64,000 bases of DNA, from assembly GCA_964605235.1 (NCBI GenBank), contig CAZSBB010000003.1, forward strand, positions 137,114-201,113, in the 5' to 3' direction. The DNA is from CAZSBB01 sp964605235 (lineage in GTDB: Bacteria > Planctomycetota > Phycisphaerae > Phycisphaerales > Phycisphaeraceae). Shown piece after piece: positions 8,509-16,374 of the stretch. The notes below the pieces were generated by a model. The model saw only the letters and a program-made list of their open reading frames with translations. It searched no databases and was not told the DNA's origin. The position numbers and the translations under genes are program-made. Numbering within the stretch: position 1 is the first letter of the stretch; every line of letters starts with the position of its first letter.

Positions 8509-10380
8509 TCACTCGCTGGCGGACAGCCGGCGGATGGTCTGGTCGAAGCTGACGACGGTGGCTTGCAGCAAAGCGTAGGCGGCAGCGCCATAGCCGACGG
8601 TCGCCAGGGCGGCGCCCAGCAGCAGGCTCAGCCGGCCGGGTAAATCGTTGTCGATGTAGCCGGGCACAATTTCCCAGGGATTAACGATGACCAGCAGGCT
8701 GCTGACGGGGCTCAGGGCACAGAGGATCGAGCCGAGGATGGGAATGCCCGCCGCCGCGAAGTAGCCGCAGAACGCCAGCGGCGCGCCCAGCACGCCCAGC
8801 AATATCAGCAGCGAATAGGTCACCGACGCCAGCACGCTCTTTTGATTGACGGAGCGGCCGATGCCCACCACCACGCAGAAACCGATGAACGGCGCGAGCA
8901 TTAACGCGCCCAGCACCGGGGCTTCGACGCTCAGCAACGGCGCCACGCGACTGGTCGTGCCCACCGCATAGCCCACCGCCGCCTGGGGCCATTGCCACAT
9001 GGAACCGATCACCGTGTACAGACTCACCATACCCAGCGTCGCCACTGGCACGACCGCCATCAATGCGAGATAACTCACCAACCCGCGCAGCTTGCCCCAC
9101 AGGTAATAGCGCGGCGAAATCGGCGTGGTCAGCAGCAAATCCAGCGTCTGATCCTCACGCTCCCGGCTGACGCAACTGGCGCTCAGGTAAATCGCGGTCA
9201 GCGCAATCACCGCCGACTCGAACAGCAGCAGCACCAACAGCCCATTGCGAAACACAATGTGCGGCGCGACGCCCGGCGGCACGGGCAGGCGTCCACTGTG
9301 ATACAGCCAGAGCCACCCCGCCCCGACCAGCAAGCCCAGCACGACAAACAGCCAGCGACTGAGGATGCTCCAGGTCAGCCGACCACGAGTGTTGGCTTCG
9401 CGCCAGGCGACCGGGTTGTGCCAGACGGGGCGCGGCGGACGACGGCGTTCCTGTCCCGGTTGGCTCAGCCGCAGGCTGCGCCGCAGCAGGGCGAAAAGCT
9501 GGCCCTCGCCCTGCCCGACCCGGCGGACCCAGATCGCGCTCCACACCACCAGCCCCGCACTGGTCAGCAGGCACAGCAAGGCGTAGGTCAGCAGCGGCTG
9601 GCCAAGGTACATCCGCAGAAAGCTGCCGTAGCGCGCCAGCTCCTCCGGCGGGGGCGGCTGGTAATTGGCGCGGTTGAGCCAGGTTTCCAGCACCAGCACC
9701 GGATGCAGCGGCGTCAGCCAGGTGGTGCCGCCCGAGAGCGGAAGGAACGGCCGCAGCAGCAGCACATCCACCGCATAGCTGCCCGCGAGGTAGCCGGCGG
9801 CGCCGATGACAAACAGCACCACCGCCTTGCGCCCGCCGATGCGCAGCACACTGAGCGCCACCGCCACGCTGCCCAGCACCAGCGCGGACAACGCCGCCAC
9901 CGCAAAGGCGACCCACACCGCGCTGATCGCCACGCCGCCAAACAGCAGCAGCACGGCAAAGAGCGGCAGTCCCGACAACAGCAGCGCCAACACGAAGAAC
10001 AAGCGGCCCAGCAGGGAGCCGAGCACGATCTGCAGATTGGTCAGCGGCGTAGCGAGCATGATGTCGAAGGTCTTTCCGCTGTGCTCGGAGGCGATCGCCC
10101 CGGCGGTGAACAGCGGCGCCAGCAGACAGATCATGATGAGCTGGCCATAGGCGATGATGGCGAACACCTGCGTGCCGGCTTTGGCGAGCGAGGTGAGGGT
10201 GACCATCGCGCCCATACCGCCCCCGCCGCTGAGGGCGATCATCAGCAGGATGATCAGCAGGCCCAGGTACGCCGAGCGCACCAGTTGATGCCGGCGTTGC
10301 CGCGACCCGCCGTGCAGCACCCGCAGGAACACGGGGTTGCCCGGCCCCAATCCCCAGAGCCAATGCCAGATGGCTTGCAT
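8509..10380 (-). CDS. Fused two-unit ABC-2-type transporter permease
   Basis: The 623-residue protein contains two copies of an ABC-2 permease unit. Each has the cytosolic signature just before a helix: AIASEHSGKTFDIMLATPL in the first half and CVSREREDQTLDLLLTTPI in the second. Each unit has about six hydrophobic helices, and a charged linker (about 285-330) joins them. ABC-2 permeases of this kind form the membrane part of exporters, with relatives in gliding and Cu-processing transporters. No ATP-binding subunit is adjacent, so it must be encoded elsewhere. The start is the ATG at 10380. The long antisense frame is an artefact of codon bias. Confidence 0.82.
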   Translation of the reverse strand: MQAIWHWLWGLGPGNPVFLRVLHGGSRQRRHQLVRSAYLGLLIILLMIALSGGGGMGAMVTLTSLAKAGTQVFAIIAYGQLIMICLLAPLFTAGAIASEHSGKTFDIMLATPLTNLQIVLGSLLGRLFFVLALLLSGLPLFAVLLLFGGVAISAVWVAFAVAALSALVLGSVAVALSVLRIGGRKAVVLFVIGAAGYLAGSYAVDVLLLRPFLPLSGGTTWLTPLHPVLVLETWLNRANYQPPPPEELARYGSFLRMYLGQPLLTYALLCLLTSAGLVVWSAIWVRRVGQGEGQLFALLRRSLRLSQPGQERRRPPRPVWHNPVAWREANTRGRLTWSILSRWLFVVLGLLVGAGWLWLYHSGRLPVPPGVAPHIVFRNGLLVLLLFESAVIALTAIYLSASCVSREREDQTLDLLLTTPISPRYYLWGKLRGLVSYLALMAVVPVATLGMVSLYTVIGSMWQWPQAAVGYAVGTTSRVAPLLSVEAPVLGALMLAPFIGFCVVVGIGRSVNQKSVLASVTYSLLILLGVLGAPLAFCGYFAAAGIPILGSILCALSPVSSLLVIVNPWEIVPGYIDNDLPGRLSLLLGAALATVGYGAAAYALLQATVVSFDQTIRRLSASE

Positions 10381-10595
10381 GGCGACATCGTACCGTGCCG
10401 GCAGCGCGCGGTGTGGCAGATGAGACGCGGCATGATGAGCAGCGCGACGGCGTCCGGCATACCCGCCGACGCGCGTCGGCGGTTCGGAGGGGTAGTGACG
10501 CCAACACCTTCCGAGCCGCCCACGCCAGTGGGCGGGTGCAGCGCATTTCCACTGACCGACTTACCCACGCCAACGCGGCACGATGAAAAAAATCC

Positions 10596-10633
10596 TTGAC
10601 GCCAACCGTTTTTGCCTTTACCGTACCGGTACG
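10596..10633 (+). promoter_or_regulatory. Putative promoter and operator of the second LacI gene
   Basis: TTGACG (10596-10601) and TACCGT (10619-10624) are 17 bases apart. The perfect 12-base palindrome CGTACCGGTACG (10622-10633) overlaps the -10 region and ends one base before the ATG at 10635. No ribosome site fits between. If transcription starts at the normal distance, the mRNA would be leaderless or nearly so. A repressor bound here would block its own promoter. Confidence 0.45.
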
Positions 10634-10634
10634 A

Positions 10635-11642
10635 ATGGCGACGATTACCGACATCTCCCGTGCCTGCGGACTGGCTCGCACCACCATTGCCGAGATTCTG
10701 CGCAACAAGCCCGGCTACAACGAGCAGACGCGCCAGCGCGTCCTGCGCACCGCGCAAAAGCTGGGCTACCGGCCCAACTACCTGAGTAAAGCACTCAGCG
10801 GCGGGCGCAGCATGAGCATCGGCATCATCGTGCCTTCATTGGAAACGCAGCTCTTCAACGAGCGGCTGCATGCGCTGGAAGCGGCGGCGAGTGCCGCGGG
10901 ATATCTCTGTTTCATCAGCGGTTTTGGCAGCAATGTCGAACGGTCCATATTCGACTTGCTGGATCGGCGCGTGGACGGGCTGGTGTTGCAGGTGGGCGAG
11001 GAACTGGCGACGCAGATTGCTCAGCGGATGCAAGGCTGTGCGACGCCGACGGTCTGGCTCGACGCGGCGCCGGCCGACGCCACGGCGGTGGTGCGGGTGC
11101 AGCGCAAGCCGGCGATCGAGGACCTGGCGCGGCATCTGGCGCAGCAGGGCTATCGCTCGGCGGCGTTTGTCGCCTCACCTTACCACCTGCAATACCGCGA
11201 ACGCCGCACCACGCATCTGGAGCAGAGTTTCAAACGCTGTGGCATCGCGTGGGCAGATGAAACGTGCTGGATGATGTCGCCCGTGGCGTACGGCATGCAC
11301 AGCGTGCGCCGGTTCGTCGCGCAGCGGCTGCGTGAAGGCGCGGCTTTGCCGGAGGTTTTGTTGGCGACCAATGATGACTGCGCCCTGGGCATTCTGGCGG
11401 CGCTGCGTGAGGCTAAGCTGACCACGCCGACTCAGGTGGGCGTGGTGGGTTTTGACGATGCACCGATGGCGTCGCTGGTGCAACCGAGTCTGACCACGAT
11501 CCGCCAGCCGCGCGGAGAGATGGGTCAGGCGGTGTTCGGGCTGCTCGACCAGGTGATGAATCGCCCGGACGAGCCGGTGACGCCGGTGGAATACACCTGT
11601 GAGTTCATTGCTCGAGAATCAACCCTGCGTCAGCCTCACTGA
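10635..11642 (+). CDS. LacI-family transcriptional regulator
   Basis: The helix-turn-helix lies right at the N-terminus (ITDISRACGLARTTIAEILRN) and is followed by a hinge region (LGYRPNYLSKALSGGRS) and a sugar-binding domain (SIGIIVPSLETQLFNERLHAL, DGLVLQVGEE, VVGFDDAPMASLVQPSLTTI). I start at ATG 10635, so the DNA-binding domain begins at residue 4, which is normal for the family. Upstream codons would cross the promoter and palindrome. It is followed by a pseudopilin gene 20 bases on and then a pectate-lyase-like gene, a set that suggests control of polyuronide or similar glycan use. The palindrome CGTACCGGTACG at its start suggests autoregulation. Confidence 0.9.
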   Translation: MATITDISRACGLARTTIAEILRNKPGYNEQTRQRVLRTAQKLGYRPNYLSKALSGGRSMSIGIIVPSLETQLFNERLHALEAAASAAGYLCFISGFGSNVERSIFDLLDRRVDGLVLQVGEELATQIAQRMQGCATPTVWLDAAPADATAVVRVQRKPAIEDLARHLAQQGYRSAAFVASPYHLQYRERRTTHLEQSFKRCGIAWADETCWMMSPVAYGMHSVRRFVAQRLREGAALPEVLLATNDDCALGILAALREAKLTTPTQVGVVGFDDAPMASLVQPSLTTIRQPRGEMGQAVFGLLDQVMNRPDEPVTPVEYTCEFIARESTLRQPH

Positions 11643-11662
11643 AGCCTTTCAAGGAGCCGGCC

Positions 11663-12451
11663 ATGTCGCGCCAACCCGCTGTGCGTGCATTTACGCTGAT
11701 CGAACTGCTGGTGGTCATTTCCATCATCGCCCTGCTGATCGCCATTCTGCTGCCGGCGTTGGGACAGGCGCGCAAGCGCGCTCGCGCGATCGCCTGTGCC
11801 GCCCAGCAGCGCCAGCTCTTCTTTCAGGCGGTGACCTACACCAACGATCATCAGGGCTTCTTCCCCATCGTGGACTGGGGCACCGCGCAGGGCTGGTGGA
11901 CGCCGCGGCCCGGCGATGGCGCGTGGGTGACCTGGGGTGGGTACATGGAATCTTCCTTTCCCAATCGCACCGCCATGTTCTGCCCGGACGATGATCCGAC
12001 GCTGCAGGAGTCACCCACCTATTGGCATTATCAGTCTGCCGTCTGGCAAAGCAGCTATCGCTTGCTGTGCGGCTCGGGCAACCAGAGCCCGTCGTGGTCG
12101 GTCTTTCACGGTTGGCAGATGTACACCCAGGTACGCAAGACCGATCAATACGGCATCGCCCTGCCCAACATCGAATGGGCGGGTCGCAGCATGACCAACT
12201 ATGGACTCGGCGGCGATTACTACGGCGTGGTTGACCTGCCCCAGCCGAGCCAGCAGCCAACCATGGTGGACATGTACAACCCGGAACAAAACGGCGTTTT
12301 GTACTACGGCTTAAGCGGCGCCCGCCGGCCCAACAACCACCCCGGCATGGAAGGCGAAAACGTCGTCTTTGCGGATGGTCACGGCAGTTGGGTGGGCAAG
12401 GCCGACGCACAGCAGCGTTTCCGCATCTACTACGAATGGATTTACTGGTGA
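11663..12451 (+). CDS. Pseudopilin-like protein with prepilin N-terminal methylation motif
   Basis: AAGGAG lies 10 bases before the ATG. The leader MSRQPAVRA is followed by FTLIELLVVISIIALLIAI, the classic prepilin hydrophobic helix with Glu at +5, although the usual Gly before the cleavage site is Ala here. The C-terminal part ends in a HPGMEGENVVFADGHGSWV segment of the H-Xn-DG type. At 262 residues it fits the planctomycete family. It sits between a LacI regulator and a pectate-lyase-like enzyme. Its stop codon overlaps the next start, so the two are probably translationally coupled. The protein may anchor or sense polysaccharide at the envelope, but this is inference. Confidence 0.85.
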   Translation: MSRQPAVRAFTLIELLVVISIIALLIAILLPALGQARKRARAIACAAQQRQLFFQAVTYTNDHQGFFPIVDWGTAQGWWTPRPGDGAWVTWGGYMESSFPNRTAMFCPDDDPTLQESPTYWHYQSAVWQSSYRLLCGSGNQSPSWSVFHGWQMYTQVRKTDQYGIALPNIEWAGRSMTNYGLGGDYYGVVDLPQPSQQPTMVDMYNPEQNGVLYYGLSGARRPNNHPGMEGENVVFADGHGSWVGKADAQQRFRIYYEWIYW

Positions 12452-13962
12452 ATCAACTTCCATCCCGCAGGCGAACGATTGGCTGGTGTTGTGCTCTGTT
12501 GACGCTGCTCGGTGGCGTCACGGCCTGGGGGGAGGAAGCCGCAGCGCCCCGTGGGTTCAGCGTGAATGTGCGCGACCACGGTGCGAAAGGTGACGGCCGA
12601 ACTGACGACACCACGGCTTTCCAGCAGGCGGCGGCAGCGTTGCAAAAGGCCGGCGGCGGCACGCTGGTGATTCCCACGGGCATTTACCTGGTGGGTCGGC
12701 AGCATCACGTCGACGGCCAGTACCCGTACTACCAGCACGAGCCGATTGTCGAACTGCATGATCTGGCTGGCGTGCACATCCGCGGCATGCGGGGCACGAT
12801 CCTGCGCACGCCGGCGGGGCTGCGCTATGGCAGCTTCGACAAAGACACCGGGGCAGCGCTGTCGCCTCCGCCGTCGTTTGTCGATCGCCAAAGCTGTGCC
12901 CAGGTGGGTTCCATGATCGCACTGGCGAATTGCCGGGATGTGGTGATTGAAGACCTGGAACTCGACGGCAATGCCGAGCATCTGATCCTGGGCGGTTCCT
13001 GGGGCGACACCGGCCGACAGCTCTTGGCCTACGGCATATGGCTGTACAACAACCGCGATGTGGTGGTTCGGCGCGTGCACACACACCACCACGGCCTCGA
13101 CGGCATCGCCATCGGTTGGTCGGGGCTCAAAGACACCGATCCGTCAACGCCACATGAACTGGAAGCAGTGGTCAGCGAGTACAACGGCCGACAGGGTTTG
13201 TCGTGGGTCGGCGGACGCGGGCTGACCGCGCGCAACTGCAAGTTCAACCACACGGGGCGCGGTTCGTTTGCCAGCGCGCCCAGTGCCGGGCTGGACATCG
13301 AAGCCGAGGATTCGGTCTGCCGGGATGGGCTGTTCATCGACTGCGAGTTCATCAACAACCGCGGCTGCGCCATGGCGGCGGATTCAGGCGACGGCGGCTA
13401 CAGTCGCTTCGTCAACTGCACGTTCTGGGGCACCACCGCCTGGTCCGTCTGGGCGGCCAAACCGGGGCTGGCGTTCGAGCATTGCCAGATCTTCGGCTCC
13501 ATCGTGCACGGGCGCGGCCACGACAATCCCGAACTGGCGACCCGCTACACCGACTGCACCTTTGAGGACCGTGAGTGGCCGGGGGGCGGCGTCTACCGCT
13601 CGGCGGCGGTCGTCATGCAGCAAGGCAAAAACGTCACTTTTGAACGCTGCACCATCATCGCCAACCAGACGCGTGCGCTGTACATCGACACCAGCGCGGA
13701 CCGCGAACTGCTGCGCGACTGCGTCATCATCCACCGCTGGGCCCAAGCTCCCGACCGTGATTTCCAATCGCTGCTGCGCGGCAGTCGGCTGGAGAATGTC
13801 ACCTTCATCGAGGATTTCCCCGCCGAAAACAAGCACCAGTACTTCATCGCCGGCGAGAACGTGAGCATCGGCCCCAACGTGGTGGTGGCTGGCCCACAGG
13901 TGAAGATGTGGAACTGGTCGTGGGGCCAGACTGGCACCATCGCCGACCCGACCAGTAAGTAG
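12448..13962 (+). CDS. Exported right-handed beta-helix protein, pectate lyase 3 / GH28-like
   Basis: The GTG at 12448 overlaps the preceding stop (GTGA). The in-frame ATG 12436 is an alternative. A signal peptide (RRRTIGWCCALLTLLGGVTAWG) is followed by VNVRDHGAKGDGRTDDTTAFQQA, the hallmark start of pectate-lyase-3 superfamily beta-helix proteins. Repeating coils follow (VVIEDLELDGN, VVVRRVHTHHHGLDGIAIG, NCKFNHTGRG, FIDCEFINNRG). About 505 residues. Members include polygalacturonases, lyases and epimerases, and the catalytic residues cannot be assigned by eye, so the reaction is open. It is secreted, and context with a LacI regulator and a pseudopilin supports polysaccharide breakdown. Confidence 0.82.
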   Translation: MNQLPSRRRTIGWCCALLTLLGGVTAWGEEAAAPRGFSVNVRDHGAKGDGRTDDTTAFQQAAAALQKAGGGTLVIPTGIYLVGRQHHVDGQYPYYQHEPIVELHDLAGVHIRGMRGTILRTPAGLRYGSFDKDTGAALSPPPSFVDRQSCAQVGSMIALANCRDVVIEDLELDGNAEHLILGGSWGDTGRQLLAYGIWLYNNRDVVVRRVHTHHHGLDGIAIGWSGLKDTDPSTPHELEAVVSEYNGRQGLSWVGGRGLTARNCKFNHTGRGSFASAPSAGLDIEAEDSVCRDGLFIDCEFINNRGCAMAADSGDGGYSRFVNCTFWGTTAWSVWAAKPGLAFEHCQIFGSIVHGRGHDNPELATRYTDCTFEDREWPGGGVYRSAAVVMQQGKNVTFERCTIIANQTRALYIDTSADRELLRDCVIIHRWAQAPDRDFQSLLRGSRLENVTFIEDFPAENKHQYFIAGENVSIGPNVVVAGPQVKMWNWSWGQTGTIADPTSK

Positions 13963-13970
13963 CACACCTG

Positions 13971-14849
13971 CTACGACGCCACATGCAAACGCTGCTGGCG
14001 AAACTGGCGCGGGCTCACCCCCACCAGTTGTTTGAAGGTGCGCGACAGGTGGAACTCATCGGTAAAGCCGCAGCGCTCGGCAATCACGCGCAGCGGGTCG
14101 GTGCCGCGCAGCAGCAGCGCCCGGGCGGCATCCACGCGCAGGCTCCGCAAGCCCGCCATCGGTGACTGTCCCGCCGCCTGTCGATACGCATGGGCGAAGC
14201 CGGATTCACTGAGCGACAGCGCCTTGGCGACATCCGCCACCCGCACCGGCTGATGCAGATGCGCACGAAAGTAATGATGGGCGCGCTGCACCAGGTCCCC
14301 CGCCACCGCGCTGTTGAGCTGCGCATCGCCCGTCGGCAGCAGGCGCGCGGATTGCAGACGCGCCAGCAGGCGGGTCAGGGCGGCAAAGGCGAGGGTCGTG
14401 CTGGTGGTGGTCGAGAGCGTGGCTTCTTCCAGCTCATTGAGGATCGGATCGAGCAGGGCTTCGGGGTCCAGCAGGCGCAGGCGGTCGCCGGGTTGGAGGT
14501 TCAGATTCGCCAGTCCCTCCCACGCGCCGATGGCGAAGAACACGCAGCGGCTGACGCTCTGCCGCTGGCCGGTGGGCAGGCGCTCGGTGTAGGACGTACC
14601 GGGCGGGTAGAGCGCGGTTTGGCCGGCGGAGAAGCAGGTCCAGCCCTGGCGCGGGGTGCGCACTTCCAGTTGGCCGGCTTCGAAGTGTTCCAGCAGCCAA
14701 TGGCTGAAGCCCGGATGCGGACTGACCCCCGAGCGGGCGGTGACATACCGGCCGTAGCCCAGCAGGTGCAGTTGCTCCAGCCCCCGGGGAACGCCCGCCA
14801 GTGGAGCAGTCTGGTACATGATTTGAGCGGTTCGAGCCATGGCTGCCAT
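13971..14849 (-). CDS. AraC-family transcriptional regulator
   Basis: The C-terminal third holds both helix-turn-helix units of AraC proteins (VRVADVAKALSLSESGFAHAYR and PLRVIAERCGFTDEFHLSRTFKQLVGVSPRQFR). The N-terminal part (VSPHPGFSHWLLEHFEAGQLEV, FSAGQTALYPPGTSYTERLP) is a cupin-like ligand domain. I place the start at ATG 14849, with AGGA 9 bases upstream. The upstream in-frame ATG 14867 would overlap an inverted repeat that may be the operator. It is divergent from the aminotransferase gene at 14940 and probably controls it. It ends 8 bases from the convergent pectate-lyase-like gene. Confidence 0.88.
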   Translation of the reverse strand: MAAMARTAQIMYQTAPLAGVPRGLEQLHLLGYGRYVTARSGVSPHPGFSHWLLEHFEAGQLEVRTPRQGWTCFSAGQTALYPPGTSYTERLPTGQRQSVSRCVFFAIGAWEGLANLNLQPGDRLRLLDPEALLDPILNELEEATLSTTTSTTLAFAALTRLLARLQSARLLPTGDAQLNSAVAGDLVQRAHHYFRAHLHQPVRVADVAKALSLSESGFAHAYRQAAGQSPMAGLRSLRVDAARALLLRGTDPLRVIAERCGFTDEFHLSRTFKQLVGVSPRQFRQQRLHVAS

Positions 14850-14856
14850 GGGCGCA

Positions 14857-14880
14857 TATCCTATCATTATCCGCAGGATA
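14857..14880. promoter_or_regulatory. Putative operator between divergent AraC and aminotransferase genes
   Basis: TATCCT (14857-14862) and AGGATA (14875-14880) form an inverted repeat with a 12-base spacer just upstream of the AraC gene. It is a plausible regulator site by position. No second copy was found. Confidence 0.3.
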
Positions 14881-14939
14881 GCCGGAATCGAAGGTGATTC
14901 GTCACCCCACCCTCAGAACCTTTCACTACAGGATTCAAC

Positions 14940-16274
14940 ATGACCACGCAGACCCAGCAGACGGAACTGGCGCTTCACGGCGGCCCCAAGGCGATCACCG
15001 GGCGCGTCGGCAAGTTTGAACCGAAGCTCGGCCTGGACGAGTTCTTCTCCATCGCCAGCCGATTCGGCTTCAGCACCGACGCCATCACGCGGATGCGCAA
15101 CGTGGTCAGCCTGGCGGACCTGCCCGAGCATGGCCCCAACCTGGCGCGCTACGCCTGTCCCCATCCCGCACCGGCGCTGGGCCCGCGCTATGAAGAGCTG
15201 GCGAAGCAGACCTTCCAGGTCAAGCACGCGCTGGCGACCAGCTCCGGCACCGGGGCGCTGCATGCCGCGATGGTCGCGGTGGGCGCGAAGCCCGGCACCG
15301 AAGTCATCGTCGCCGCCACCGGCTTCATGGCGACCGCCGCCGCCGCGGGCGTGGCCGGCGCGACCCCGGTCTTCTGCGATGTGGATGAATCGCTCCAACT
15401 CGACCCCACCAAACTCGAAGCCTGCATCACCCCGCGCACCGTCGCGGTGGCGGCCACCCATCACTGGAGCATCGTGGCGGACCTGGACCCCATCCTGCGC
15501 ATCTGCCGCAAGCACAACCTCAAGCTCATCGAAGACTGCGCCCAGTCGCCCGGCGCCAGCTACCGCGGCAAGCCCGTCGGCTCCATCGGCGATCTGGGCT
15601 GCTTCAGCATCTCGGCGTACAAAATCATCGGCGGCGGCGAAGGCGGCATGGTCATCAGCAACGACGACCGCCTGTTCGAACGCGCCTGCCAGCTCTGCGA
15701 ATGCGGCGGGCTGTGGCGCAAGGACCGCTTTGGCCCGCCCCGCTACGAAGGCGAGCTCTTCGTCGGCACCAACTACCGCTTCTCCGAACTCGAAGCCGCC
15801 ATCGACATTGTGCAACTGGGCAAACTGCCCGGCTATGTGGCGGGCTTCCGCAAGTCCTTCCACCGCGTGCTGGGGCAGCTCAAGACCTACCGTGAAATCG
15901 TGCCGCAGAAACTCAACGATGCCGCGGGCGCCATCGGCTATCGCATCCGCTTCTTCCCGCAAACCAACGAACTGGCGACCCAGATCACCCAGGCGCTGCG
16001 CGCCGAGGGGGTCGGGGCGGGACATCGCGGCCCGACGGCGAGTCCCGACTGGCACCTCTACAGCGACATGTTCCCGATGCAGTCATGCCCGGGCGTCACC
16101 CTCGATCCACGCCAATGCCCCCAGGCGGTCGACCTGTACAACCGCGCCGTGTCGCTGGGCGTGGACCAGTACATGGCGGAGGAAGACTGCGACATGCTCG
16201 CCGCGGCGGTGACCAAGGTGCTCGACCACTACTGCACGCCCGACGACAGCGCGCCGGGCTGGCTGCGGGACTGA
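14940..16274 (+). CDS. DegT/DnrJ/EryC1/StrS-type PLP-dependent aminotransferase
   Basis: The 444-residue protein has the fold-type I aminotransferase signature of the DegT family: ALATSSGTGALHAAMVAVG near residue 98, a LIEDCAQSPGASYRGKPVG segment with the PLP-contacting Asp near 199, and the Schiff-base lysine K228 in FSISAYKIIGGGEGG. These enzymes transaminate keto sugars or keto-inositols. An AGGA sits before the ATG. The N-terminal LALHGGPKAITG segment is typical of planctomycete paralogs placed beside sugar catabolic genes rather than in lipopolysaccharide clusters. The divergent AraC gene suggests induction by a substrate. A hairpin terminator follows at 16326. Confidence 0.88.
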   Translation: MTTQTQQTELALHGGPKAITGRVGKFEPKLGLDEFFSIASRFGFSTDAITRMRNVVSLADLPEHGPNLARYACPHPAPALGPRYEELAKQTFQVKHALATSSGTGALHAAMVAVGAKPGTEVIVAATGFMATAAAAGVAGATPVFCDVDESLQLDPTKLEACITPRTVAVAATHHWSIVADLDPILRICRKHNLKLIEDCAQSPGASYRGKPVGSIGDLGCFSISAYKIIGGGEGGMVISNDDRLFERACQLCECGGLWRKDRFGPPRYEGELFVGTNYRFSELEAAIDIVQLGKLPGYVAGFRKSFHRVLGQLKTYREIVPQKLNDAAGAIGYRIRFFPQTNELATQITQALRAEGVGAGHRGPTASPDWHLYSDMFPMQSCPGVTLDPRQCPQAVDLYNRAVSLGVDQYMAEEDCDMLAAAVTKVLDHYCTPDDSAPGWLRD

Positions 16275-16297
16275 ACGGGCGTGTCAATGGGTTGGGT

Positions 16298-16323
16298 GAT
16301 TGATTGATTGATCGATCGATTAT
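16298..16323 (+). repeat. Short tetranucleotide tandem repeat
   Basis: About three GATT units followed by GATC units lie between the aminotransferase stop and the terminator. The tract is noncoding. Such runs can vary in length by slippage, but here nothing downstream suggests a phase-variation role. Confidence 0.6.
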
Positions 16324-16325
16324 TT

Positions 16326-16354
16326 AGCCCTCGGCGAATCGCCGGGGGCTATTT
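16326..16354 (+). terminator. Hairpin terminator after the aminotransferase gene
   Basis: AGCCCTCGGCG-AAT-CGCCGGGGGCT forms an 11-pair stem with one wobble, followed by ATTT. The T tract is short, so strength is uncertain. It lies just ahead of the amidohydrolase start at 16375. Confidence 0.55.
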
Positions 16355-16374
16355 GAATGACCTGGAAACGGAAT

